From Verrucomicrobiota bacterium (lineage in GTDB: Bacteria > Verrucomicrobiota > Verrucomicrobiia > Chthoniobacterales > UBA10450), in contig QHOM01000014.1 of assembly GCA_003218785.1 (NCBI GenBank), forward strand, positions 1 to 15,909: 15,909 bases of DNA, in the 5' to 3' direction. The notes beneath the pieces were generated by a model. That model made no database searches. It was not told the DNA's origin and saw only the letters and a list, made by a program, of their open reading frames with translations. This document shows, piece by piece, positions 1-7,439 of this stretch (its first letter is position 1; every line of letters begins with the position of its first letter). The position numbers and the translations under genes were made by a program.

Positions 1-55
1 TTCAATTTACCCGATGATTGCCGGCGCTGTCGCGATTACTTAAGATGATCGTTGG

Positions 56-874
56 ATGCTGGAATACATCCTAGGCCATCATTTGAAAGGCGAGGGGAAA
101 CGGCTCGCGTTGATGTCGGAATTACTCGATCCGATGCATCGCCGGCATATTGAGTCGCTCGGTGTCGTTAAGCCAGGTGCAAGGACACTGGAAGTTGGCT
201 GTGGCAATGGCTCAATTTCCGCCTGGCTCGCCCAGCACGTCGCTCCTGGCGGTCAAGCCGTGGCTTTCGACCTCGATCTGTCGCTAGTCGACGTGCGCGC
301 GCCGTGTCTCGATTTGCGAAAGGGCGATATCGTCGCCGGGCCGGTCAATCCTGGCAGCTTCGATCTCGTAACCGCTCGCGCGGTGCTTCACCACGTTGCG
401 GATGCCGAAGCCGCGATCGCGAATCTTGTTGCGAGCCTGCGGCCGTGTGGCGCGCTTCTGTTGATTGAACCGGATTTCCTTCCGGTCAGCATCGCCGAGC
501 CACCGGAGGTGCGCGCGTTTTGGGACGGCTGGCTTGAATGGTCGCGCGAACGAGGGATCGATTACCAAATCGGTCGCACGCTGGCGCCGCGGCTTGCGGC
601 GTTGGGCTTGGAGCAGATCGGTGGGACCGCGGAGACTGCGATCTACAACGGTGGCTCTGCGTGGGCCGATTACTGGACGCTGACGATCACCGAGCTTCGT
701 GGTGATTTGGTAAGTTCCGGCAAGCTGAACGACACGCTGGTGGATATGTTTCTCGGCTATTGCGCCGATCCGACTTGGTGGACGCAAACCATCGCCTTTA
801 CCGCAGTTCACGTCCGCGCACCTGCGGCTGAGCAAACGGCTTCGGTCGATCGCTCCGCTCGCTTCCGCATTTAA
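56..874 (+). CDS. Class I SAM-dependent methyltransferase
   Basis: Predicted 272-residue cytoplasmic methyltransferase that transfers a methyl group from S-adenosylmethionine; the acceptor cannot be told. The Rossmann-fold signature is clear: glycine-rich motif I LEVGCGNG at residues 45-52, an acidic strand end FDLDL at 71-75, the motif FDLVTARAVLHHV at 102-114 and a GALLLIEPDF strand at 132-141. The length is normal for the Methyltransf_11/25 type. The ATG at 56 is the first start after an in-frame stop at 41-43; no strong ribosome binding site precedes it. The first 43 bases may hold the end of another gene, but no frame there is recognisable. It lies 61 bases upstream of the secretion operon on the same strand and has no evident functional tie to it. 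The fold call is firm; the substrate is unknown. Confidence 0.85.
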   Translation: MLEYILGHHLKGEGKRLALMSELLDPMHRRHIESLGVVKPGARTLEVGCGNGSISAWLAQHVAPGGQAVAFDLDLSLVDVRAPCLDLRKGDIVAGPVNPGSFDLVTARAVLHHVADAEAAIANLVASLRPCGALLLIEPDFLPVSIAEPPEVRAFWDGWLEWSRERGIDYQIGRTLAPRLAALGLEQIGGTAETAIYNGGSAWADYWTLTITELRGDLVSSGKLNDTLVDMFLGYCADPTWWTQTIAFTAVHVRAPAAEQTASVDRSARFRI

Positions 875-935
875 GCGATCAGACTAGGAATACGTCTCGC
901 TGGCCGTGTTGTGATTTGTCGTAAAGCGAGTAATT

Positions 936-1415
936 TTGCCTGTGGGACGTTTCCGAGCGTTTACTTTGATCGAGATTGTCCTTGCTGTCTTCATACTGAT
1001 GCTGCTGCTTGCGTTGGCGGTACCGAGCTTGAATGGCGTGCTCGCAAACAAGCGGCTGAAGCGTTCCCTGGATGGATTCAATAATCTTGTGCGCCAGGCA
1101 CAGGAACGAAGTGTGACAGAGCGTCGTCCTTACTTGATCGTTTGGAGCAAGAAGAATGTCGTAGTACGGCCAGAAGCTTTTGCAAAAGATGAAGAAGCGA
1201 AAGCGACAGCGGAATTTCAGCTGGATCGCGGAGACGCTTTGACCCTCTTGTTGCCGGCAGCATTGACAAAGAAGCATCCAGCGGAATGGATTTTCTGGCC
1301 GTCGGGAATATGCGAACCGGCAACCGTCAAGTTCAAAGGCCCCGCTGGTTCATGGATGGCCGATTACTCGCCGCTGACGGCGCGGCCTGAGCTTACGAAT
1401 TATGCGGCGAGATAA
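936..1415 (+). CDS. gspH: GspH-like minor pseudopilin
   Basis: 159-residue type II secretion minor pseudopilin, expected in the inner membrane and then near the pseudopilus tip. The prepilin leader is short: residues 1-8, with cleavage predicted between Ala8 and Phe9 (A|FTLIE; Ala at -1 instead of the usual Gly), Glu13 at mature position +5, then a hydrophobic helix to about residue 30. The C-terminal half carries a WIFWPSG-CEPA stretch and an aromatic end, as in GspH-type proteins. The start is TTG at 936; an in-frame TGA at 912-914 leaves no other common start, and a purine-rich AAAGCGAG lies at 923-930. It is first in the operon and overlaps gspI by 14 bases. Pseudopilin is certain; H rather than another minor subunit is inferred from gene order and sequence. 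Confidence 0.82.
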   Translation: MPVGRFRAFTLIEIVLAVFILMLLLALAVPSLNGVLANKRLKRSLDGFNNLVRQAQERSVTERRPYLIVWSKKNVVVRPEAFAKDEEAKATAEFQLDRGDALTLLLPAALTKKHPAEWIFWPSGICEPATVKFKGPAGSWMADYSPLTARPELTNYAAR

Positions 1416-1839
1416 CAGAAGTAAAACCCGAAATTCGAAATTCGAAATTCGAAATTGTCTTCGGGCCTTTGCCCTCTATGAGGTCCTCCTTGGGGTTGCG
1501 ATTTTCGCTGTTGGCGTCTTGGCGCTTGGGCGTGCAGTGGAGAACTGTCTGAACGCGAGCATGCTCAACGCTGAAGAAGAGGCTGTGCGTCAGATGTTAT
1601 CGAATCGGATGGCGGAAATTCAGGCTGCGCGCGGTGTGCCGGATCGCGTCAAGGAATTCAAAATCGATAGCGGCTACGGACCGGTAAAGTTGGTCCAGAA
1701 AAGCGCGCCGGCTGAATTAACTGAACCGAATAACACACAGCTTAACGGGATCAATCTTGTGACGTTGACTGCCCAGTGGGAGCGTGGCGGTATCTCGCAG
1801 TCAAAACAGATCAAGTTTTATGTTTATCGGCCCGGATAG
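1402..1839 (+). CDS. gspI: GspI-like minor pseudopilin
   Basis: 145-residue minor pseudopilin of the type II secretion tip complex. The leader is 22 residues, with predicted cleavage A22|F23 (A|FALYE) and the conserved Glu27 at +5, followed by a hydrophobic helix VLLGVAIFAVGVLALG. Size and position between gspH and gspJ fit GspI. The ATG at 1402 overlaps the end of gspH by 14 bases, which suggests translational coupling. Leader residues 10-19 are encoded by four perfect tandem copies of a 7-base repeat (1429-1456), so this stretch of the leader is repeat-derived rather than conserved protein. The part after the cleavage site looks normal. Confidence 0.82.
   Translation: MRRDNRSKTRNSKFEIRNCLRAFALYEVLLGVAIFAVGVLALGRAVENCLNASMLNAEEEAVRQMLSNRMAEIQAARGVPDRVKEFKIDSGYGPVKLVQKSAPAELTEPNNTQLNGINLVTLTAQWERGGISQSKQIKFYVYRPG
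1429..1456. repeat. Four tandem CGAAATT heptamers
   Basis: Four exact copies of CGAAATT run from 1429 to 1456, inside the prepilin-leader codons of gspI. Seven is not a multiple of three, so the repeat is read in all three phases (RNSKFEIRN); the frame survives because neither phase contains a stop. The same heptamer recurs at the start of gspK. Confidence 0.95.
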
Positions 1840-1849
1840 GGACAAACCA

Positions 1850-2494
1850 ATGCTAACCTTCAGGATTAGATGGAATCGAGGGCGCACCATCCAACGCCGC
1901 GGTTTTACTCTACTCGAGATCACGCTGGCGGTCGCGATCCTCGGGATGATGTCGCTGGCGATTTTTCGCTTTGTCCAGTCGAACCTCGCAGCGCTGCGTG
2001 TCTCAGCCGATGCAAGCGTGGCGGACGCGCAATATAATGGCCTGCGCGATCTTCTGGCAGCGGAGTGGCAAAGTTTGACTCCAATACGCGGTAAGATGAC
2101 CGGGGAGCCGTTTAAGCTTAATGATCGCGAGCGCGATGAGATAAAGTGGAATTGCAGTGCTGGTCCCGGACTGCTTACGCGGTACGCGCCGGACGACTTT
2201 ACGGTCTGGCTGCGATTGCGACCGGAAAATGACAGTAGTAACCAGCTCGACCTTGGTTTGCTTCGAAAACCGCAGAATGATTCCGGCATAGGAGAGGAAG
2301 ACGAGAGCTGGGTGCCATTGATTAAAAACGTGAGCAGTCTCGAAATCCGTTATTTCGATCCCCAGATGAACGTTTGGGTAGACCGATGGTCAAACGCCTT
2401 CCGGCTGCCCCGGCTTGTGAAACTAACCGTTGGACGCCCTGATGCATCGGTACCGTGGGAAGCCATTATTCCACTGGGCCGAACGCCGTATTAG
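1850..2494 (+). CDS. gspJ: GspJ-like minor pseudopilin
   Basis: 214-residue pseudopilin, expected to join GspI and GspK in the pseudopilus tip. Predicted cleavage is G18|F19 (G|FTLLE), with Glu at +5 and a hydrophobic helix of about 20 residues, then a long soluble domain ending in a beta-rich part (a SLEIRYFD strand, then the W-VDRW and LPRLVKLTV stretches) typical of GspJ. The frame is open upstream to 1784, but I chose the ATG at 1850: it follows the gspI stop by 10 bases, is preceded by a TAGGGAC stretch, and gives a leader of ordinary length. It is followed by gspK after only two bases. Confidence 0.85.
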   Translation: MLTFRIRWNRGRTIQRRGFTLLEITLAVAILGMMSLAIFRFVQSNLAALRVSADASVADAQYNGLRDLLAAEWQSLTPIRGKMTGEPFKLNDRERDEIKWNCSAGPGLLTRYAPDDFTVWLRLRPENDSSNQLDLGLLRKPQNDSGIGEEDESWVPLIKNVSSLEIRYFDPQMNVWVDRWSNAFRLPRLVKLTVGRPDASVPWEAIIPLGRTPY

Positions 2495-2496
2495 CC

Positions 2497-3459
2497 ATGT
2501 CCTCTTTGAACTCGAAATTCCAAATTCCCGCCTTTGCAAGGCTACGGCGTGGCAGGCGAAATTCGAAATTGCGTAGTGGCGCGGCGCTCATGTTATCGCT
2601 TTGGGCGCTATTTTTGCTCAGCGTGATGGTGATTTCATGGGCGCTCGACATTGAGTCGCGTCTCACCCTTTCTGGAAATGCGAACCGTGTCCTTGGGGCC
2701 GAAGCAATGGCGTCGTCGGGTGCGGACGTTGCGTTGCATCCGAGCATCGCCCCCGGCTCACCAAATTTACACAGACAAATGGGCGACCGGGAAAGTTATG
2801 AAGTTCGCGTTACCGGTGAAGGCGGCCGCTTAAATTTGAATTGGCTTACCGCAGGGGAGGACCCCACGCGGGTCGGAATTCTGCGCAAATATCTTGAGCT
2901 TAAAGGCATCGAGCTTAATGACCTCGACACGATGATGGATTCTCTTCTTGATTGGGTATCGCCGAACAGGGGACTTCATCGCTTGAATGCGCCGGAAGAG
3001 ACGGATGACTATCATCCGCCACATGCGCCACTGACTTCTGTGGACGATCTTAAGAAAATCTTTGGATGGGCTGAGTTCACTTCGCGGCCGGGTTGGGACG
3101 AAGATTTTACGATCAACAGCTCCGGTCCGATCGATCTTGCCTGGGCGTCGCGCGACGTGCTGCGCGCTTTGCCGGGCATGAGAGATGACTCGGTCGATCG
3201 CTTCCTGCAGTTGAGGCGCGGCCCCGACGGAATCGATGGAACGGCCGATGACGTTCCGTTCAACAATTTGACTGATGTTCAGACCGCCCTTGGCCTTACG
3301 GCGGAACAATTTCAGCAGATTGCAGGCCTGGTCGGATTCAAAGACCAAGTTTTCCGCATTATGAGTGTAGGAAAATCAGGTGACGTTACACGCTCCGTGC
3401 AGATGATAGTGCGAAAAGGGGGTAATATTCCTCAGCTGATTAACTGGAAGGAGCTTTGA
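2497..3459 (+). CDS. gspK: GspK-like pseudopilin (tip subunit)
   Basis: 320-residue GspK, the large minor pseudopilin that caps the type II secretion pseudopilus. Predicted cleavage is G28|A29 (G|AALML), followed by a hydrophobic segment LSLWALFLLSVMVISWAL; as usual for GspK there is no Glu at +5. The family hallmark MMDSLLDWVSPN-GLHRLNAPEETDDY is at about 146-172, then helix-hairpin-helix-like stretches (LRALPGMRDDSVDRFLQLR and the LTDVQTALGL region). The ATG at 2497 lies two bases after the gspJ stop; an open extension to 2455 overlaps gspJ and is less likely. The leader is long (28 residues) and is partly built from CGAAATT heptamers and an intervening GC-rich insert. Its last codons carry the AAGGAG that appears to serve gspL. 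Confidence 0.87.
   Translation: MSSLNSKFQIPAFARLRRGRRNSKLRSGAALMLSLWALFLLSVMVISWALDIESRLTLSGNANRVLGAEAMASSGADVALHPSIAPGSPNLHRQMGDRESYEVRVTGEGGRLNLNWLTAGEDPTRVGILRKYLELKGIELNDLDTMMDSLLDWVSPNRGLHRLNAPEETDDYHPPHAPLTSVDDLKKIFGWAEFTSRPGWDEDFTINSSGPIDLAWASRDVLRALPGMRDDSVDRFLQLRRGPDGIDGTADDVPFNNLTDVQTALGLTAEQFQQIAGLVGFKDQVFRIMSVGKSGDVTRSVQMIVRKGGNIPQLINWKEL
2513..2570. repeat. Interrupted CGAAATT heptamers in the gspK leader
   Basis: CGAAATT at 2513-2519 and a variant CCAAATT at 2520-2526, then about 30 bases of GC-rich sequence, then two more exact copies at 2557-2563 and 2564-2570. All lie within the cleaved leader codons of gspK. It is the same unit as in the gspI leader. Confidence 0.85.
3448..3453 (+). 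promoter_or_regulatory. Ribosome binding site for gspL that points to an ATC start
   Basis: AAGGAG, a six-base match to the anti-Shine-Dalgarno complement, ends seven bases before ATC at 3461. That is ideal spacing for a start there. It lies inside the last codons of gspK. The only common start codon nearby, TTG at 3456, is two bases away and in a frame that stops after 11 codons. Confidence 0.6.
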
Positions 3460-3460
3460 T

Positions 3461-4696
3461 ATCGAGACCGCGGCGACATCCGTTTTTATAATTCCAACCG
3501 CGCACGGCTGGAATTTCCTGCGCTCAGCCGAGCGAAACGGCTCTTGGAATGTACGCAAGCTGCAAACGTTGGACGAAGCCGTGCCGTTACTTACAGCGAC
3601 CGATGATTTTGTGCTGGGTCTGCCGGTTGCGGCCGTACTTGCCCAGCGATTTCGTTTGCCAACTGTCGATCCGGCAGAGTTTCCGGAAATGATTCGGATC
3701 CAGATCGAGAAGGTGCTGCCGTTCTCGGCTGATGAAGTGACAACTGATTTTGAGCTGATCGAGCAAAGCGAGAATGAAAGTGTGGTTTCGGCTGTCGTGA
3801 TCAGAAACGAACAGCTTGCCGAGATGGCTGCTCCCCTGCTGGAGCAAGGTTACATCCCACGACAAGTCACGGTCTATGCCGCGCAACGGGCGAGTACTTA
3901 TGCTCCGCAGGGAAACGCTGTTCTTATTTATCCAGAAGGCGAGACGCTTGTTTACGCCGTAACTGAGAACGGCAAACTGAGCCTTGCCCGAGCGCTTGAA
4001 AGCACGAATGGAGAGCAACTACAACTGGAATTGCCCCAATTGAGATTGAGCGCCGAACTGCAAGGCATAAACGCGTCCTTTCCGAATGTGTTGCTGGACG
4101 AGACTTGCTATCAACTGCGTCACACGGTGCAGGGACTTCTGGCGGGCGCGGCCGAGATAGTTGGCATCGAGCTGCCACCTGCTCCGGTTAAATTAAACCT
4201 TCTGCCGGAAAGCTGGCGTCACCGCCGCTCACAACTGATCAGGCAAGCGGAATGGCGGAAGCGACTCGTCTGGGCAGGTGGCGCTTACGCTGCACTTCTC
4301 TTTCTCTTGCTCGCGTATCTCGGCTTCATGCGGTTCGCGATTGGACGTCTTGACCGGCGTATTGCGCACGATGCGCCTGAGACGGAGTTTGTCCGCGCGA
4401 CGGAAGAAAACTGGAAGGCGCTCGCTCCGGCCATCGATTCGCGTTATTACCCGGTCGAAATCTTGCTGCATCTCTTCGAAAGTCTGCCGTCCTCTAACGT
4501 GCGCATCACTGCGTACAACCAGTCCGCGCGGCAGATTTCCGTCGATGGCGAAGCGAATACGGCTGCCATTGCTTATCAATTCATCGAGGACGTAAAGAAG
4601 AATCCGGAATTGCGAGTCTTTCAATTCGACATGGCTGCGCCTCGCATTCTGCCGAACGACCATGCGCAGTTTCGATTGGAGGGAAGACCACGATGA
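3461..4696 (+). CDS. gspL: GspL-like assembly-platform protein (PilM-PilN type), ATC start proposed
   Basis: 411-residue GspL, the inner-membrane protein whose cytoplasmic actin-like domain recruits the secretion ATPase. The order is: PilM-like cytoplasmic domain (about 1-240), a PilN-type KLNLLPE motif at about 245, one membrane helix (about 268-294, AGGAYAALLFLLLAYLGF) and a periplasmic ferredoxin-like domain (about 330-405). The first common start in this frame is TTG at 3569, but codons 3461-3568 read as the expected first strands of the actin fold (VFIIPTAHGWNFLRS, then WNVRKLQTL). No ATG, GTG or TTG exists in that stretch, so I propose ATC at 3461, seven bases after AAGGAG. The stop overlaps gspM by four bases (ATGA). 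Identity is firm; the start is inferred. Confidence 0.75.
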   Translation: METAATSVFIIPTAHGWNFLRSAERNGSWNVRKLQTLDEAVPLLTATDDFVLGLPVAAVLAQRFRLPTVDPAEFPEMIRIQIEKVLPFSADEVTTDFELIEQSENESVVSAVVIRNEQLAEMAAPLLEQGYIPRQVTVYAAQRASTYAPQGNAVLIYPEGETLVYAVTENGKLSLARALESTNGEQLQLELPQLRLSAELQGINASFPNVLLDETCYQLRHTVQGLLAGAAEIVGIELPPAPVKLNLLPESWRHRRSQLIRQAEWRKRLVWAGGAYAALLFLLLAYLGFMRFAIGRLDRRIAHDAPETEFVRATEENWKALAPAIDSRYYPVEILLHLFESLPSSNVRITAYNQSARQISVDGEANTAAIAYQFIEDVKKNPELRVFQFDMAAPRILPNDHAQFRLEGRPR

Positions 4697-5244
4697 TGCC
4701 GGCTTGGTACGCGCGAATGAATCCACGCGAGCGTGTGCTTTCATGGATAATCGCCGGCGCGATATTTGTGCTGCTGAACCTTTTGATTTTGAGCTGGATG
4801 TTTGGTGCCCTGGGTCGCGCCCGCGCGGAGCTGGCTGCGCGCAAATCGGCGTTGGCCGAACAAGCGCTTTACATCAAAGAACGAGACCTCTGGACTAAAC
4901 GCGACGAATGGATCCGGAAACATCAACCGACCCTAAAGAATCCTGCGGAAGCCTCCGCCCTGCTTGACCAGTTGAAGCAAGTGGCCGAAAAGTATAATGT
5001 CTTGATCGAAAATCCCGCGATTGGTTCGGGCGAAACGACCCCCTACCATCAGACGGTTTTCGCTTTAATTGAAACCAAAAGCCCATGGCCGCCGCTGGTG
5101 CATTTTCTTTATGACGTGCAACAACCGGACGCTTTTGTCGTATTCGAAAATGTTAACTTCGCAATCGATGGCAGTGATCCCACCATGATGCGCGGCAAGT
5201 TCAAAATCGCTCGTTGGTTTGCACCGGCGCAACGGGCAAAATAG
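4693..5244 (+). CDS. gspM: GspM/PilO-like assembly-platform protein
   Basis: 183-residue bitopic inner-membrane protein that would pair with GspL in the secretion platform. It has a short basic cytoplasmic N-terminus (MMPAWYARMNPRER), one membrane helix at about 16-38 (WIIAGAIFVLLNLLILSWMF), a charged coiled-coil-like stretch at about 40-80 and a ferredoxin-like periplasmic domain (LLDQLKQVAEKYNV to the end). This layout matches GspM and PilO. The ATG overlaps the gspL stop in ATGA, a classical coupled start. Sequence conservation in this family is weak, so the call rests on topology and on its place directly after gspL. Confidence 0.75.
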   Translation: MMPAWYARMNPRERVLSWIIAGAIFVLLNLLILSWMFGALGRARAELAARKSALAEQALYIKERDLWTKRDEWIRKHQPTLKNPAEASALLDQLKQVAEKYNVLIENPAIGSGETTPYHQTVFALIETKSPWPPLVHFLYDVQQPDAFVVFENVNFAIDGSDPTMMRGKFKIARWFAPAQRAK

Positions 5245-5258
5245 TAAGAATAGTAATT

Positions 5259-5804
5259 ATGAAATATTCCCTCATGCTTATGTCGATCTTCGCGTTGCTT
5301 GGTGCGAGCCGCAGCCGGGCCGAGGATCTTCTGCCGCCGCGGTTTGACTTCGATCGCTACTCACGGATGGTGGATCACTCACCCTTCGCAATTGCCACGG
5401 CGGTTGCGTTGCCTTCGGCAACGCCCGATTTTGCGAAGGACCTTTACGTGGCCAACGCCGCGCACTCGCCAGAAGGCGACTTGGTTACGATCGCTTCGAG
5501 TTCGGATCAGAATTTCAAGAAATATCTCAGCACCGCAGAGCCAGTTGACGGCTATGGCATCGCTAACATCGAATGGTCGGACCGCGTGGGTGCGACTAAG
5601 GTGACAATTAGCAAGGACGGAAATTTCGCGACTATCACGTTTAATCAGGCACTTCTGTCGCAATCTCCGCCGAATGTGCCCAACCAACCCAACGTAGCTG
5701 GGCGGCCAGCTCCCATGGTGCCGCCTTCAGTCCCGCTGCAGGCGCCTCGTCCGCACGTGCGCGGGGTGATTCAACGGAATCCGAAGCTCCCCAACAATCT
5801 GTAA
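5259..5804 (+). CDS. Exported protein at the end of the secretion operon, possible GspC/PilP-like
   Basis: 181 residues with a clear signal peptide (MKYSLMLMSIFALLGASRSRA, likely cut before Glu22). Residues about 28-45 (FDFDRYSRMVDHSPFAI) and a beta-rich core at about 62-132 resemble the short periplasmic homology-region domain of GspC or PilP, which links the inner-membrane platform to the secretin; residues 135-180 are rich in Pro and Asn. No membrane helix remains after the signal, and there is no lipobox Cys, unlike GspC and PilP respectively. The ATG at 5259 is preferred over an open extension to 5214 because it starts a proper signal peptide 14 bases after gspM. As last gene of the gspH-M operon it is probably a component of the machine. 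Export is firm; the role is inferred. Confidence 0.55.
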   Translation: MKYSLMLMSIFALLGASRSRAEDLLPPRFDFDRYSRMVDHSPFAIATAVALPSATPDFAKDLYVANAAHSPEGDLVTIASSSDQNFKKYLSTAEPVDGYGIANIEWSDRVGATKVTISKDGNFATITFNQALLSQSPPNVPNQPNVAGRPAPMVPPSVPLQAPRPHVRGVIQRNPKLPNNL

Positions 5805-5848
5805 ATCGCCAAAAGTGAAGCAGAAGGTCAGATCGATCGCCAGCTCGG

Positions 5849-6268
5849 CTATCCGCCGCCCCAATCGTCGTCCGCTGTATCTGGTTTTCGGTCGGGTCCT
5901 GCGGAATACAGGTCGTAGCCGTTTGGATTTTTGAGACCGGGGTTAAGGTAAATGTAATCGTTCTGCCAGGGATCTTTTGGCAACTCTTTATATAACTGAT
6001 ACCAGCGTGTAGGCCTTGGATCGGTTTCGGGTTGGGTCACAAGCGCCTGCAAGCCCTGTTCAGTGCTCGGGTAAAAACCGTTCATGCTTTCATAAAGCTT
6101 CAGCTGGGTATTGATTGACTGAACGTCAGCCTGAACACGTGTATGTCGCGCGTACTCCACGTTGCCAGCCAGTTTGTAAATCGCCGTGCCAAGCAAGAGG
6201 GCGATGATCGTAACCACGAGCATAATCTCAAGCAGCGTGAAGCCCTGTTGTTTTCTTTTCATGGTCAT
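5849..6268 (-). CDS. gspG: GspG major pseudopilin
   Basis: 139-residue major pseudopilin that polymerises into the type II secretion pseudopilus. Predicted cleavage is G9|F10 (G|FTLLEIML), with Glu14 at +5 and a hydrophobic helix to about residue 30. The GspG signatures are all present: the YPSTEQGLQAL region, KDPWQNDY and GYDLYSAGPDRKPDTADDDW, where the Asp-rich end fits the calcium site of the family. The start is ATG at 6268; a second ATG two codons on is equally possible. It is the last gene of the minus-strand unit behind gspF and the unknown exported protein, and converges on the plus-strand operon, whose last stop is 44 bases away. In most species gspG sits just before gspH, so this separation is unusual. 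Confidence 0.93.
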   Translation of the reverse strand: MTMKRKQQGFTLLEIMLVVTIIALLLGTAIYKLAGNVEYARHTRVQADVQSINTQLKLYESMNGFYPSTEQGLQALVTQPETDPRPTRWYQLYKELPKDPWQNDYIYLNPGLKNPNGYDLYSAGPDRKPDTADDDWGGG

Positions 6269-6330
6269 CTAAGCAGACGAGGAACCTCTCATCTGGTTCG
6301 TCCGTACGCTAGCTGGATCTCCGTGAATTT

Positions 6331-7395
6331 CTAGTGGCCGGTTTTGAGAAGATAATCCGCCTTGTCCCAAAGATATTTTAATTGAATCTGGGTGGCGCGG
6401 ATTGCAGAAGATCCGCTGCCCGTCCCGTTCACGACGATCAGGTCATTGGTTCCGGCTTTGAGGCTTGCGACCGGTACAATTTTTTGCGCCCGCAGCCAGC
6501 CGGTATATTGGAATTGCATTTGCTTGACGAGCGGTTCCATTTCCCCGCGATAACCGGGGTCAGCCAGTTCCGGCAACGCCAGAGAAACTGGCCCTACATC
6601 CTCACCGTTGAGATAAATCTCAGGTGGAACATCAATGCGCGGGTTTGCGACTTCGAAAGTCAATAGCGCCGCCAGCGGTTGGGCCTCCAGCGCAAATTGA
6701 AACGCCGCGCTTTCTTGAATATCCGGACCAATCTGGATTGTCTCTGCCGCAAGTGTTGCGGTGACAGTTCCGAATTGCTCGGCGTCCTGATTGGCAGAAT
6801 GCAACGGCGGCATCGATGAAAACGGCTCCGGAATTACGTCACGACGTTCGGAGCCGAGCGGATGAACCACATCGCTGCTCATCATCCAATCGAGATACGC
6901 CCCGCGCACAGTTTTTCCATCTCCCGGGATCTCGATGTCGACGGTCGAAGCACCTGTCATCGGAATTATCGCCGAATCGGAACTCGGCAGATTGATTCCA
7001 GACCCAAGTGCGCCTGAGCGCAAAACGTGTGTGCCGGATTCATCCCATGCGATTAGCTCCGGCTGTTGACCTGGTTTGTCATCGAAAAATAACCGGAAAA
7101 ACAGGACTTGATAATCTGCGCTCGGTTGCGTGACGCGGATGCGAAAGACGCTCTTTGGCATCGTGTCCCCCGTCGATTGTTCCCGAAGAAGCGTGACTGC
7201 TTCAACCCATGGCGGCGCGGCCTGCGGTGTCGAATTACGGGGCGAGTTCTGGCGCAGATCCAGCCATGCACTTTCCGGCGTCGGCTGTTCCAGCTTTGCA
7301 TCGTTCGAGGGTCGCAAAGCGTCGCTGAAAGCTTCCTGTGCCCAGACGCGGGAAATCGCGCTAAACAACAGCAAAAACAAGAGGGGAAGAAACAT
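6331..7395 (-). CDS. Exported protein of unknown function between gspF and gspG
   Basis: 354 residues; I do not recognise the family. A signal peptide is clear: MFLPLLFLLLFSAISRVWA, with cleavage likely after Ala19. The rest is hydrophilic and beta-rich, with no membrane helix and no Cys cluster. Residues about 80-110 and 150-180 form alternating beta strands; residues about 255-345 (a YLNGEDVG turn, then LKAGTNDLIVVNGTG and a final amphipathic strand) suggest a galactose-binding-like jelly-roll, but this is a guess. It starts 44 bases after gspF and ends 62 bases before gspG on the same strand, so it is probably co-transcribed with both. It could be a periplasmic accessory protein of the secretion machine or a substrate. 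Confidence 0.7.
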   Translation of the reverse strand: MFLPLLFLLLFSAISRVWAQEAFSDALRPSNDAKLEQPTPESAWLDLRQNSPRNSTPQAAPPWVEAVTLLREQSTGDTMPKSVFRIRVTQPSADYQVLFFRLFFDDKPGQQPELIAWDESGTHVLRSGALGSGINLPSSDSAIIPMTGASTVDIEIPGDGKTVRGAYLDWMMSSDVVHPLGSERRDVIPEPFSSMPPLHSANQDAEQFGTVTATLAAETIQIGPDIQESAAFQFALEAQPLAALLTFEVANPRIDVPPEIYLNGEDVGPVSLALPELADPGYRGEMEPLVKQMQFQYTGWLRAQKIVPVASLKAGTNDLIVVNGTGSGSSAIRATQIQLKYLWDKADYLLKTGH

Positions 7396-7439
7396 TTGGC
7401 GCCCGAGATTATTTTGGTGTGGCCCGGAATTGCAAGCTT

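Noticed and set aside
284..835. Minus-strand 183-codon frame
   Set aside because: It lies antisense within a clear methyltransferase gene and has a low-complexity, Arg-rich composition typical of shadow frames.
2497..4696. GspK-GspL fusion by an RF2-like +1 frameshift at CTT-TGA
   Set aside because: The spacing between AAGGAG and CTT is zero rather than about three bases, and the fusion would put a cytoplasmic domain after a periplasmic one. An ATC start is simpler, though neither is proven.
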